Assembly (NCBI GenBank): GCA_045540655.1
Contig: JAZQHP010000106.1
Span: 1-27,198, forward strand
From: RGIG1959 sp045540655
GTDB taxonomy: Bacteria > Bacillota > Clostridia > Oscillospirales > Acutalibacteraceae
Length of the DNA: 27,198 nt
Direction of reading: 5' to 3'
Part shown: piece by piece, positions 7,732 to 14,758 of the stretch
Layout: each line of letters starts with the position of its first letter
Numbering within the stretch: the first letter of the stretch is position 1
Notes under the pieces: generated by a model
Seen by the model: only the letters and a program-made list of their open reading frames with translations
What the model was told of the DNA's origin: nothing
Database searches by the model: none
Made by a program: the position numbers and the translations under genes

Positions 7732-8448
7732 ATGAGATACGGTATTATCGGTGCGATGGACTCGGAAGTCGTGCGCCTGACCGAAGCGATGGAGGAGGCG
7801 TCTGTTGCACAGGCGGCAGGGTTGACCTTTTATCACGGTATTCTGTGCGGCGCGGACACGGTGGTTGTCAAATGCGGCGTCGGCAAGGTGAATGCGGCTT
7901 GCTGTGCGCAACAGCTGATTGACCGCTATGCGGTGGATGCGCTGATCAATATCGGCGTCGCGGGCGGCGTATCGTCGGTGCTGGCAGTGCAGGATGTGGT
8001 GGTCGGCACCGCGCTCGTTCAACACGATTTTGACCTGCGCCCGTTCGGCTATGTCAAAGGCTTCCTCGGACGTGATTACGGTGATCAGACCGATCAACCG
8101 ACCTTCTTTTACACGGATGAGGCTCTTCGCTGTCGCTGCGTGCAGGCGGCAAATGCGATCCTCGGCGATGAACACCACTGCTTTGAAGGGGTCATTGCAT
8201 CGGGCGATGAGTTTGTAGCGAGCGCCGAGCGACGCACGGAAATCGCCGAATCGTTCGGTGCCATGGCATCGGAAATGGAAGGTGCCGCCATTGCGCAGGT
8301 TGCATTCCAAAACAATGTGCCGTTTCTGGTGCTTCGTACCATTTCCGATCTGGCGGACGGATCGGCACCGGTTTCGTTTGAATCGGTGGTGACCTTTGCC
8401 GCGGATCTGGCGGCGGGTGTCATCATGCGTATGCTCCGCGAAGGATAA
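7732..8448 (+). CDS. mtnN: 5'-methylthioadenosine/S-adenosylhomocysteine nucleosidase
   Basis: It cleaves adenine from SAH and MTA, feeding the activated-methyl cycle and homocysteine recovery. The 238-residue product starts with YGIIGAMDSEV, giving the conserved Glu12. It also carries INIGVAGG near residue 73, SEMEGAAIAQV with Glu183, and the catalytic Asp206 in ISDLADG. GGAGAG precedes the ATG. The gene follows hisE by 17 bp with no terminator between them, so it is probably transcribed with the his operon. Its metabolic partner in the window is MetY, divergent at the far end of the same operon. Confidence 0.94.
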   Translation: MRYGIIGAMDSEVVRLTEAMEEASVAQAAGLTFYHGILCGADTVVVKCGVGKVNAACCAQQLIDRYAVDALINIGVAGGVSSVLAVQDVVVGTALVQHDFDLRPFGYVKGFLGRDYGDQTDQPTFFYTDEALRCRCVQAANAILGDEHHCFEGVIASGDEFVASAERRTEIAESFGAMASEMEGAAIAQVAFQNNVPFLVLRTISDLADGSAPVSFESVVTFAADLAAGVIMRMLREG

Positions 8449-8452
8449 AGAC

Positions 8453-8481
8453 TTGTCATTTTTTCAAAAGTGTGATATACT
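8453..8481 (+). promoter_or_regulatory. Promoter of the lipoprotein gene
   Basis: TTGTCA (8453-8458) and TATACT (8476-8481) are separated by 17 bp, directly after the mtnN stop. The start point would be near 8488, leaving a leader of about 16 nt. Confidence 0.65.
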
Positions 8482-8503
8482 CTTATTCAAGAGGTGAGCA
8501 ATC

Positions 8504-9043
8504 ATGAAATTTTCATCTGGTTTATGTATATGTCTGGCGTGTCTGCTGTGCCTGATCGGTATGACCGCTTGCGGTGGCACAGAGGAGCCGGTAGACACCA
8601 CTCCCACGACAACGGCACCGACAACGCCGACCACGATGGCGATTATCGAGAAGGACCTTGGCGATATGATCACCCGGGAAGAACTCAGCACCGCCATGGG
8701 CGTGGAAATGACCGAACCGTCTGTTTCTGGACAGGGAACCGTGCTGACCAGTGTCGGCGTGGAAGCGAAGGTGACATTGAATGTGGAAGTGGCTGAAAAG
8801 TCGCGTGAGATCTTTGATCTTGTGCTACTCGATTACCCGCTGGTTGAGCCGTGCCCCAATCTCGGCGAAACCGCATGGTACAGCTCGATTTATCATCATC
8901 TGTTGGTGTATGACAGCGGCTACATGATGACGGTAGAACTGTTTGGCTATGAAGGCAGTGAAGAGAGCGAAATGCTCGCGTGCCGTCAGGTCGCGGCGCT
9001 GATGCTGGAGCATCTGGTGGATATCGCCGAACTGACCGAATAA
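8504..9043 (+). CDS. Putative lipoprotein of unknown function
   Basis: A 179-residue secreted lipoprotein that I do not recognise. Residues 3-22 form a hydrophobic signal peptide, and the lipobox-like MTAC puts the lipidated cysteine at Cys23. Residues 28-46 are a Thr/Pro-rich linker. The remaining globular part of about 130 residues has no motif I can name; it contains a CPNLGETAWYS segment near residue 115 and ends with an alpha-helical-looking tail. The ATG follows AGAGGTGA. It has its own promoter and ends at a strong bidirectional terminator, so it appears monocistronic. The surface location is inferred from the signal. Confidence 0.85.
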   Translation: MKFSSGLCICLACLLCLIGMTACGGTEEPVDTTPTTTAPTTPTTMAIIEKDLGDMITREELSTAMGVEMTEPSVSGQGTVLTSVGVEAKVTLNVEVAEKSREIFDLVLLDYPLVEPCPNLGETAWYSSIYHHLLVYDSGYMMTVELFGYEGSEESEMLACRQVAALMLEHLVDIAELTE

Positions 9044-9050
9044 GAGTATA

Positions 9051-9083
9051 AAAAAAGACCCGTTGTTTCAACGGGTCTTTTTT
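9051..9083. terminator. Bidirectional intrinsic terminator between lipoprotein gene and nadA
   Basis: GACCCGTTG (9057-9065) and CAACGGGTC (9069-9077) form a perfect 9-bp stem with a TTT loop. It is flanked by an A-run on the left and a T-run on the right, so it works on both strands for these convergent genes. Confidence 0.92.
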
Positions 9084-9085
9084 AA

Positions 9086-10003
9086 TTATCCGAGCGCCAG
9101 CATCCGATCGATGCAGGCAGTCGCTTTTTTCATGGTGTCGTTATCGAGGACAATTTCCTCGCCACCGCATCCCTGCAACGCGTGAAGCACATCGGTCAAT
9201 GTGGTCAGCCGCATATCGGGGCAGATAAGACGCGCCGATAACGGATAAAAATGCTTGTCGGGGCATTCGTACTGCAAATGGTCCAGAATATTGTTTTCGG
9301 TGCCGATGATGAACTCGTCATGATCGCTCTCTTTGGCAAAGCGCATGATATCGGCGGTGGAGCCGAGGTAATCCGCTTTCGCGCTGACAGCGGGCAGACA
9401 TTCGGGGTGGCACAGCAACAGAGCGTTCGGATGCAGGGCTTTCGCGGCGTCAACCTCTTCGGGTTTGATCGCCGTATGTATGGGGCAACCGCCTTGCATC
9501 AGAGTGATGGATTTTTCGGGGCACTGCGCGGCGACGTATGCGCCGAGGTTGCAGTCGGGAATAAAGAGGATCTGTTGTTCGGGCATCGCGCGCACGATCT
9601 TGACCGCCGAGGAGGACGTGACGCACACGTCGCAAACGGTTTTGAGTGCGGTGGTGGTATTGATGTAAGCGACCACCGCGTGATCGGGGTGCGTTTTTCG
9701 GAATGCCAGAATTTCCTCACGGGTCATCTGTTCCGCCATCGGACATCCTGCCGACGGATGGGAGAGAAGGACGCGTTTTTCGGGCGAAAGCAGTTTGACG
9801 GTCTCTGCCATAAACCGCACGCCGCACATCAGCATGGTTTTGTGCGGCATGGTTGCCGCCAGCTTGCTCAGCTGAAAGGAATCGCCTGTCAGATCGGCGA
9901 TTTCCAGAATATCGTGGGTTTGATAGCTGTGCGCCAAAATGCACACATCCTGTTCTTTCTTTAAACGTAAGATTTCCTGTTGCAGATCATGGATACAATT
10001 CAT
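9086..10003 (-). CDS. nadA: Quinolinate synthase A
   Basis: [4Fe-4S] enzyme condensing iminoaspartate with dihydroxyacetone phosphate to quinolinate for de novo NAD synthesis. The 305-residue product has the family segments ILAHSYQ, GVRFMAETVKLL, YINTTTALK, CDVCVTSSSA and IIGTENNIL. Probable cluster ligands are Cys87 (GCPMAE), one of Cys173 or Cys202, and Cys261 (CPDM); this is by recollection of family positions. A longer open frame reaches 10120, but the ATG at 10001-10003 is preferred. It follows GGAGGG and gives the normal N-terminus, while the extension would run into mnmA. nadB and nadC, its usual partners, are not adjacent. The gene lies 16 bp after mnmA and is probably co-transcribed with it. 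Confidence 0.93.
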   Translation of the reverse strand: MNCIHDLQQEILRLKKEQDVCILAHSYQTHDILEIADLTGDSFQLSKLAATMPHKTMLMCGVRFMAETVKLLSPEKRVLLSHPSAGCPMAEQMTREEILAFRKTHPDHAVVAYINTTTALKTVCDVCVTSSSAVKIVRAMPEQQILFIPDCNLGAYVAAQCPEKSITLMQGGCPIHTAIKPEEVDAAKALHPNALLLCHPECLPAVSAKADYLGSTADIMRFAKESDHDEFIIGTENNILDHLQYECPDKHFYPLSARLICPDMRLTTLTDVLHALQGCGGEEIVLDNDTMKKATACIDRMLALG

Positions 10004-10019
10004 ACATCGGTCCCTCCGA

Positions 10020-11093
10020 TCAAGGTAATATGGTGGCACCGCCGACCAGCGTGTTTCCGTCATAAAACACCACAGCTTGTCCCGCGGTGACGGCGCGTTG
10101 CGGTTCGTCGAAGCGGACAAGCACGGTATCCTCGTCGGTCATGGCGACCGTGGCGGGCGCTTCTACTTGTTTGTATCGGGTTTTGGCGGTGACGCGGATA
10201 GGGGTGCTGATGGTTTTTGCCGCGACCCAGTTGACGCGGTCGGCACGAAGCTCGCGGGTGAACAGCGATGCATTATCCCCGAGAATGACCCGGTTGGTGC
10301 TCAAATCCTTGCGGATGACGTACAGCGGTTTTTTTGCCGCGATTCCCAGCCCTTTGCGTTGCCCGATGGTATAACGATGCAGTCCTTTGTGCTGTCCTAC
10401 GAGTTCGCCGTTTTCAAGCACAAATTCGCCGGGAGGGCAGGAACGGTGCAACTGTGTTTCCAGAAACGCCGCATAATCGCCGTCGGGAATAAAACAGATA
10501 TCCTGACTGTCGGGCTTGTCGGCGTTGATAAAACCGTTTTCCTGTGCGATCTGACGAATGTCGCTTTTGAGCAATCCGCCCAGCGGCAACCGCGTGCGGG
10601 ACAGCACATCCTGCGTCAGCGAGTAGAGCACATAGCTTTGATCCTTGGAAGCGTCTGCGGCTTTTTTGATGAGAAAGCGCTGACTGCCGCTGTCGTATTC
10701 GATGCAGGCATAATGCCCGGTGGCAATGCCGTCGAATCCCTTTTGCAAAGCATATTGCAAAAACAGGGGGAATTTCACGGTGCGGTTGCATTCAATGCAC
10801 GGATTCGGGGTTTCACCCCGCATATAGCTGTCGGCAAAGGTGTCGATGACACAGCGGCGAAAGGCATCGAAGCAATCAATGGTGGTGTGGGGGATGGCCA
10901 ACCGATCGCATACGCGTTTGGCGTCGGATGCCGCGTCCGCGGAGCACGCGGCTTTGCGGATCGATGCACCGATGGATTCGTCGGTAAAAAAGCGCATGGT
11001 TGCGCCGGCGGTTTTCACGCCTTGCTCCATCAGAAGCAACGCCGCCACCGAGCTGTCCACACCGCCGCTCATCGCGGTCAGAATGTGTTTCAT
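10020..11093 (-). CDS. mnmA: tRNA-specific 2-thiouridylase
   Basis: It installs the 2-thio group on U34 of Lys, Glu and Gln tRNAs using sulfur relayed from a cysteine desulfurase. The 357-residue product begins with the ATP-pyrophosphatase loop SGGVDSS (residues 9-15). Catalytic cysteines are Cys102 (NPCIECN) and Cys200 (DICFIPDGDY). The GIATGHYA segment near 122 and the ASKDQSYVLYSL segment near 148 are typical. AAAGGAGG precedes the ATG. It has its own promoter overlapping the end of the upstream alkyltransferase-like gene, and nadA follows 16 bp downstream. Confidence 0.96.
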   Translation of the reverse strand: MKHILTAMSGGVDSSVAALLLMEQGVKTAGATMRFFTDESIGASIRKAACSADAASDAKRVCDRLAIPHTTIDCFDAFRRCVIDTFADSYMRGETPNPCIECNRTVKFPLFLQYALQKGFDGIATGHYACIEYDSGSQRFLIKKAADASKDQSYVLYSLTQDVLSRTRLPLGGLLKSDIRQIAQENGFINADKPDSQDICFIPDGDYAAFLETQLHRSCPPGEFVLENGELVGQHKGLHRYTIGQRKGLGIAAKKPLYVIRKDLSTNRVILGDNASLFTRELRADRVNWVAAKTISTPIRVTAKTRYKQVEAPATVAMTDEDTVLVRFDEPQRAVTAGQAVVFYDGNTLVGGATILP

Positions 11094-11124
11094 CGGTTTG
11101 CCTCCTTTCGTTTGCGATGCCTTA

Positions 11125-11153
11125 AGTGTACTCTAAAACAGTGGGTTTGTCAA
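11125..11153 (-). promoter_or_regulatory. Promoter of mnmA-nadA
   Basis: On the minus strand, TTGACA (11153-11148) and TACACT (11130-11125) have a 17-bp spacer. The -35 box contains the TGA stop of the upstream alkyltransferase-like gene, so mnmA can be transcribed independently of it. Confidence 0.7.
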
Positions 11154-11611
11154 GGCGCGGCAAATCGTTGCTCCATTTGTCGGATCGCCAGATCGGCGAC
11201 GCACATGTTCCCGTCAAACAGATCGACGCGATGGGTCGGAATGAGGATGCGCAGCGGATTGTATCGGCAAAGAGCGTCGATTGCCGTCAGACTTTGCGGA
11301 TGACCGACGGCATCGGCGATGTCGCGGCAGGATCGGTTTGCACCGTAAGGTATACGGCAGATAGCACTGTATACCGCATCGGCAAACGGTAAAAAGTGCA
11401 TATCCGCTTCAAAAGACAGCGTTTTTCTCTCGCCGTTGAAGTATTCGGTCAGTTGGGTGACGGCGGTGTTCAGGATCGCCTGATTATCCCGTCGCAACAA
11501 CCCCATCGGGAGCGGCGGGTGATAACCGATGCGTAGGATTTTGCTTTCATCCGCAATCAGATATACCGTTTTACCGCCGAAGGAAACGGCAGAATAGCGT
11601 TCACAAAACAA
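11150..11611 (-). CDS. Alkylguanine-DNA alkyltransferase-like protein lacking the catalytic Cys
   Basis: A 153-residue protein of the MGMT/Ogt fold. Its C-terminal part follows the family closely: AICRIPYGANRSCRDIADAVG, then HPQSLTAID, then RYNPLRILIPTHRV. The invariant PCHRV, whose Cys accepts the alkyl group, is PTHRV here; Thr126 is encoded by ACC at 11236-11234. The Arg finger of RAVG is Thr109, and the conserved Tyr after the Ser of the recognition helix is Cys95. Suicide alkyl transfer is therefore not expected. Alkyltransferase-like (ATL) proteins with Trp or Ala at the Cys position bind lesions for nucleotide excision repair, and a similar role is one possibility. A domesticated or decaying enzyme is another. 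The start is TTG at 11611 after AGGAAGGG; an in-frame stop just upstream excludes a longer protein. It is divergent from mazF and about 56 bp before mnmA. Confidence 0.8.
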   Translation of the reverse strand: MFCERYSAVSFGGKTVYLIADESKILRIGYHPPLPMGLLRRDNQAILNTAVTQLTEYFNGERKTLSFEADMHFLPFADAVYSAICRIPYGANRSCRDIADAVGHPQSLTAIDALCRYNPLRILIPTHRVDLFDGNMCVADLAIRQMEQRFAAP

Positions 11612-11641
11612 GATTGATCACAACCCTTCCTGAGATTTCAT

Positions 11642-11671
11642 ATACTATCCTGAAAAGAATCGGATTGTCAT
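11642..11671 (-). promoter_or_regulatory. Weak candidate promoter of the alkyltransferase-like gene
   Basis: On the minus strand, ATGACA (11671-11666) and TAGTAT (11647-11642) have an 18-bp spacer. Position fits the divergent gap, but both boxes are imperfect. I could not find a convincing mazF promoter in the same gap. Confidence 0.35.
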
Positions 11672-11732
11672 GTTTAGGATGACCGCTTTCGGGTCAAACT
11701 ATTACTGCAATTCAAGCAAGGGTGTGAGCAAC

Positions 11733-12101
11733 ATGAGAGTGCAACGCGGAGATATATATTATGCGGATTTAAGTCCGGTGGTCGGCTCGGAACAAGGTGG
11801 TGTTCGTCCGGTGCTGATCGTTCAGAATAATGTGGGGAATCGGTTCAGTCCGACGGTGATTGCGGCGGCGATCACCAGTCAGAAGGATAAAGCACCGCTT
11901 CCGACACATATTCATGTGCATTCGGGCGATAATGGGCTGGCAAAGGATTCGGTCGTGCTTCTTGAGCAGATACGCACACTGGATAAACGTCGCCTGCGTG
12001 AGCACATGGGGCGGCTGGATGATCGCTCCATGACACAGGTGGATAAAGCGCTCCAGATCAGCTTCGGACTTGCTGAATCGGATTCAGGGCGTACGTTTTA
12101 A
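11733..12101 (+). CDS. mazF: MazF/EndoA-family endoribonuclease toxin
   Basis: Sequence-specific mRNA interferase. The 122-residue product closely resembles Bacillus EndoA: RGDIYYADLSPVVGSEQGGVRPVLIVQN, then GNRFSPTVIAAAITSQ, then LLEQIRTLDK. The catalytic pair Arg25 and Thr48 is present at the family positions. I choose the ATG at 11733, with AAGGGTG about 8 nt upstream, over an ATG at 11670 that adds 21 non-family residues. No MazE-like antitoxin gene is seen: the gap to the divergent gene is only about 120 bp, and the next gene is a response regulator. Firmicute EndoA normally follows a small ribbon-helix-helix antitoxin gene. An unlinked antitoxin or a different control is inferred. Confidence 0.93.
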   Translation: MRVQRGDIYYADLSPVVGSEQGGVRPVLIVQNNVGNRFSPTVIAAAITSQKDKAPLPTHIHVHSGDNGLAKDSVVLLEQIRTLDKRRLREHMGRLDDRSMTQVDKALQISFGLAESDSGRTF

Positions 12102-12118
12102 AAAAGAATACCATTTTC

Positions 12119-12149
12119 AAGCCGTTCTCTTTGACAGAGAGCGGCTTTT
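12119..12149 (+). terminator. Intrinsic terminator after mazF
   Basis: The 12-bp arms 12119-12130 (starting AAGCCG) and 12136-12147 (ending CGGCTT) pair with one G-U wobble and a 5-nt loop, followed by a short T-run. Its loop and 3' arm also carry the next promoter. Confidence 0.75.
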
Positions 12150-12159
12150 GTGGCATAAT
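12131..12159 (+). promoter_or_regulatory. Promoter of the two-component system, nested in the mazF terminator
   Basis: TTGACA (12131-12136) and CATAAT (12154-12159) are 17 bp apart, one mismatch from full consensus. The -35 box occupies the terminator loop, and the 3' arm of the hairpin is the spacer. The start point would be near 12166, leaving a leader of about 57 nt. Confidence 0.7.
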
Positions 12160-12222
12160 AAGGATGTTCACATGAACTTCACTTGGAAACGATATACTCA
12201 GACACAAAGGAGGCGAAGCGGT

Positions 12223-12888
12223 ATGGCAACCTTGTTAGTCGCGGATGATGAGTCGCGCATTGTAGATCTGATTGAAAAATACGCTCTGCATGCCGGGCAT
12301 ACGGTGCTCAAAGCCTATAACGGCGAACAAGCACTTATGCTGTTTCATGAGCAATCGCCGGATTTGATGATTCTGGATGTGATGATGCCGGAACTGGACG
12401 GCTTTTCCGTATGTCGGGACATACGGGAGGTCTCTTCCGTGCCGATTATTTTGCTGACGGCACGCGGTGAGGAATACGATCGCATTCGCGGATTTGAACT
12501 GGGTATTGACGATTATGTTGTCAAACCGTTTTCACCGCGTGAGTTGATGCTTCGTGTGGATGCGGTGCTCAAGCGCGTACAACCGACCGTTGAAGCGGAT
12601 GTGTATCAACACGAAGGGCTGCTTGTGAATTTTGCGGCGCATATCGTGGAGGTGGATGGCGAGCGGGTGGAATTGCCGCCGAAAGAACGCGAATTGCTGT
12701 TTTTTCTCATTCGTAATCGGAATATTGCGCTCTCGCGTGAGAAACTGATTACCCGTGTGTGGGGATATGATTATTACGGCGACGATCGGACGCTGGATAC
12801 GCATGTGAAGCTGTTGCGTAAACGTATCAAGAAGTACAGCCATATGATCGTGACGGTACGAGGAGTGGGGTATCGGTTTGAATCGTAA
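12223..12888 (+). CDS. OmpR/PhoB-family response regulator
   Basis: DNA-binding output protein of a two-component system. The 221-residue product has an N-terminal receiver domain with acidic residues in ADDE, the phospho-acceptor Asp52 in MILDVMMPELDGF, Thr79 in LLTARG and Lys101 in VVKPFSPREL. A C-terminal winged helix of about 95 residues ends in LDTHVKLLRKRI and VRGVGYRFES. An open frame extends upstream to 12070, but the ATG at 12223 has AAAGGAGG at 9 nt and gives the standard N-terminus. The gene overlaps the kinase start by 11 bp. Its target genes cannot be read from the sequence. Confidence 0.95.
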   Translation: MATLLVADDESRIVDLIEKYALHAGHTVLKAYNGEQALMLFHEQSPDLMILDVMMPELDGFSVCRDIREVSSVPIILLTARGEEYDRIRGFELGIDDYVVKPFSPRELMLRVDAVLKRVQPTVEADVYQHEGLLVNFAAHIVEVDGERVELPPKERELLFFLIRNRNIALSREKLITRVWGYDYYGDDRTLDTHVKLLRKRIKKYSHMIVTVRGVGYRFES

Positions 12889-14377
12889 ACAAGGAAAAAT
12901 GCGTATCCGCACGATGCTGATTGTGATCTTCACTGCATTGACGGCGGGAGCACTGGTGTTGCTGTTGTTGTTTCAAGGATTGTTCTGGGATGATTTCTAT
13001 CGCTCGATCAAGATTGCCGATGCTAAAAAAGCGGTACAGGATGTCAAGCTTTCTCTTTTGGAAGACGATCCGATGACCGCTGCTCACTATTGGAATACAA
13101 CCGAACAGATTGATATCTATATTTTTACCGAACAAGGGAAAGTTTTGCTGACGGATCATCATCATATCGATGCAACGGGACCGGTCAGTGCCGGTGAATT
13201 GCAAGCGGCTTATAAGACCGCTCTTGACGGAGACGGAACGTTCTTTTTACATAAACAAACCAAAGTGAACAAGAGACGGATACCGGATGATGCGGCGACA
13301 TCGCCCGCGCCGCCTCCGAAACCATCCAAGCCGGATTCTCAAATGAAGGTCAATGAATCGGCAATGTATGGTGAGTTGGTTTATGAGAACGATAATCAGG
13401 CGCCGAACATGGTGCTGGCGGTTACCAACATCACACCGGTGGATGCCACCACCCGCACGCTGGCGGTTCAGCTGTTAATGGCATCGGCGGTCATCGTCGG
13501 CTTCTCGGTACTTGTGGCATTTCTGCTCGCCAAATATCTCGCATCTCCCATCGAAGCGCTTAACCGCGCCGCCAAAGGACTCGCGGACGGAACCTATTGC
13601 TCGCCGAAAAAACGAGCAGGCTATTTGGAGGCGGTACAGCTACAGGAAACAATGGATCAGGTAGACGTGGATCTGCAAAAAAGTGAACAGCTTCGACAGG
13701 AGCTCATCGCCAACGTGTCTCACGATTTGCGCACACCGCTGACAATGATCCGCGGCTACAGTGAGGCGATCCGCGATCTGCCCGACGAGGACCATACGGA
13801 GAACATTCAAGTGGTCATTGATGAAGCCAACCGCCTGAGCGAACTTGTGAACGATTTGCTGGATCTGTCCAAGTTGCAATCCGGTGTGCTGGTACTGGAT
13901 CGGGTGCCGCTGAATCTGACTGAGTTTGTCAGAGAAACGGTGGATCGTTTGAGCCGCATGGTGGAGTTTGATGATTATCATCTGTCGTTTGACGCCGAGG
14001 AAGACGTGTGGGTGCAAGCGGATGCGATGCGTCTGTCGCGCGTGGTATACAATCTGATTACCAACGCGATCTATTATAGCGGTGACGATCACTGTGTGGA
14101 AATCCGACAGCTTGTTTCAAAAGAGACCGTGCGCCTGTCGTTCATTGATCACGGCAAGGGCATTTCCGCCGAAGAACTTGACAACATCTGGAAACGGTAT
14201 TATCGGGTACGAAGCGGGACGGATGCCCATGCCAATGCGCACGGAAACAGCGGACTGGGACTGTCCATTGTGCAGACGCTGATCTCGTTGCACGGCGGCT
14301 CCTGCGGTGTGGACAGTGAACTCGGTGCGGGAAGTGAGTTCTGGATCGAACTGCCGCTTTGTAAAAAACGGATATAA
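12878..14377 (+). CDS. Membrane sensor histidine kinase
   Basis: Kinase partner of the preceding regulator. The 499-residue product has transmembrane segments at about 13-34 and 197-219, enclosing an extracellular domain of about 160 residues. That domain has a proline-rich stretch near 142-153 (SPAPPPKPSKP). A HAMP-like region follows, then HisKA with phospho-acceptor His282 in NVSHDLRTPLTMIRGYSE. The ATPase domain has the N box NLITNAIYY, G1 DHGKGIS and G2 GLGLSIV. The start is uncertain: TTG at 12878 overlaps the regulator stop, while ATG at 12899 has AAGGA only 4 nt away. Either leaves all domains intact. The sensed signal is unknown. Confidence 0.94.
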   Translation: MNRKQGKMRIRTMLIVIFTALTAGALVLLLLFQGLFWDDFYRSIKIADAKKAVQDVKLSLLEDDPMTAAHYWNTTEQIDIYIFTEQGKVLLTDHHHIDATGPVSAGELQAAYKTALDGDGTFFLHKQTKVNKRRIPDDAATSPAPPPKPSKPDSQMKVNESAMYGELVYENDNQAPNMVLAVTNITPVDATTRTLAVQLLMASAVIVGFSVLVAFLLAKYLASPIEALNRAAKGLADGTYCSPKKRAGYLEAVQLQETMDQVDVDLQKSEQLRQELIANVSHDLRTPLTMIRGYSEAIRDLPDEDHTENIQVVIDEANRLSELVNDLLDLSKLQSGVLVLDRVPLNLTEFVRETVDRLSRMVEFDDYHLSFDAEEDVWVQADAMRLSRVVYNLITNAIYYSGDDHCVEIRQLVSKETVRLSFIDHGKGISAEELDNIWKRYYRVRSGTDAHANAHGNSGLGLSIVQTLISLHGGSCGVDSELGAGSEFWIELPLCKKRI

Positions 14378-14383
14378 GCATGA

Positions 14384-14416
14384 AACACCATCGGCGCTCT
14401 CGTGCCGATGGTGTTT
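14384..14416. terminator. Intrinsic terminator between the kinase gene and the small minus-strand gene
   Basis: Arms 14384-14395 and 14404-14415 form a perfect 12-bp stem around an 8-nt loop. The 3' side ends in TTTT on the plus strand; on the minus strand the T-run is shorter. It lies between convergent genes. Confidence 0.85.
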
Positions 14417-14432
14417 TAGCGGAATCGGGGAG

Positions 14433-14600
14433 TTATTGTTTAAAAGGCGGTATGCGAGATGCCGCGTCCAGAGAATGCAGTTCCTTGGCGTAGAATAGCA
14501 GAGCCTTCTCCAGGTTTTGCTGTTGTTTGGGATCGGCGGTTTCTCTGAGCAGTACCGACAGATGCAAAATGTGTTGCAGCAGATATTGCCGTTTGGTCAT
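14433..14600 (-). CDS. Small protein of unknown function (55 residues)
   Basis: A short charged, largely helical protein with no recognised domain: MTKRQYLLQH at the start, then Leu-rich heptad-like segments, and a KQQQNLEKALLFYAKELHSLD stretch near residues 24-44. The ATG at 14600 is chosen because AGGAGG lies 7 nt upstream. A longer frame to 14693 lacks a ribosome site and would overlap the divergent promoter at 14687. The ribosome site and terminator support a real gene. It could form a small coiled coil; no signal peptide or membrane segment is seen. Confidence 0.65.
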   Translation of the reverse strand: MTKRQYLLQHILHLSVLLRETADPKQQQNLEKALLFYAKELHSLDAASRIPPFKQ

Positions 14601-14686
14601 ATGAATGCCTCCTGCGGTTTTTGAAAGTAGTGTCGGATAAATCTCCGAAGATATACCGGGAAAAGAAGACTTTACGGAAGTTTTCG

Positions 14687-14715
14687 TTGACAATTATTTC
14701 AAGTTGCCCTATAAT
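14687..14715 (+). promoter_or_regulatory. Perfect-consensus promoter of the cation exchanger gene
   Basis: TTGACA (14687-14692) and TATAAT (14710-14715) with a 17-bp spacer match the sigma-A consensus at all 12 positions. The start point would be near 14722, about 37 nt before the ATG. A promoter this strong usually implies either high expression or tight repression; no clear operator is visible. Confidence 0.85.
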
Positions 14716-14758
14716 GCCTAGTAGCTTTTCTATAGAAGTATGTAAAGGGTGTGTTTGA

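Noticed and set aside
10077..11303. A 408-codon plus-strand frame opposite mnmA
   Set aside because: The minus strand encodes MnmA with all catalytic residues; the plus frame is a shadow.
11612..11732. Possible small antitoxin gene upstream of mazF
   Set aside because: No plus-strand frame of antitoxin length with a ribosome site fits in the 120-bp gap.
14433..14600. Small protein as a Spo0E-like phosphatase
   Set aside because: The length is similar and there is a KELHSLD segment, but the SQELD motif and its spacing are not met.
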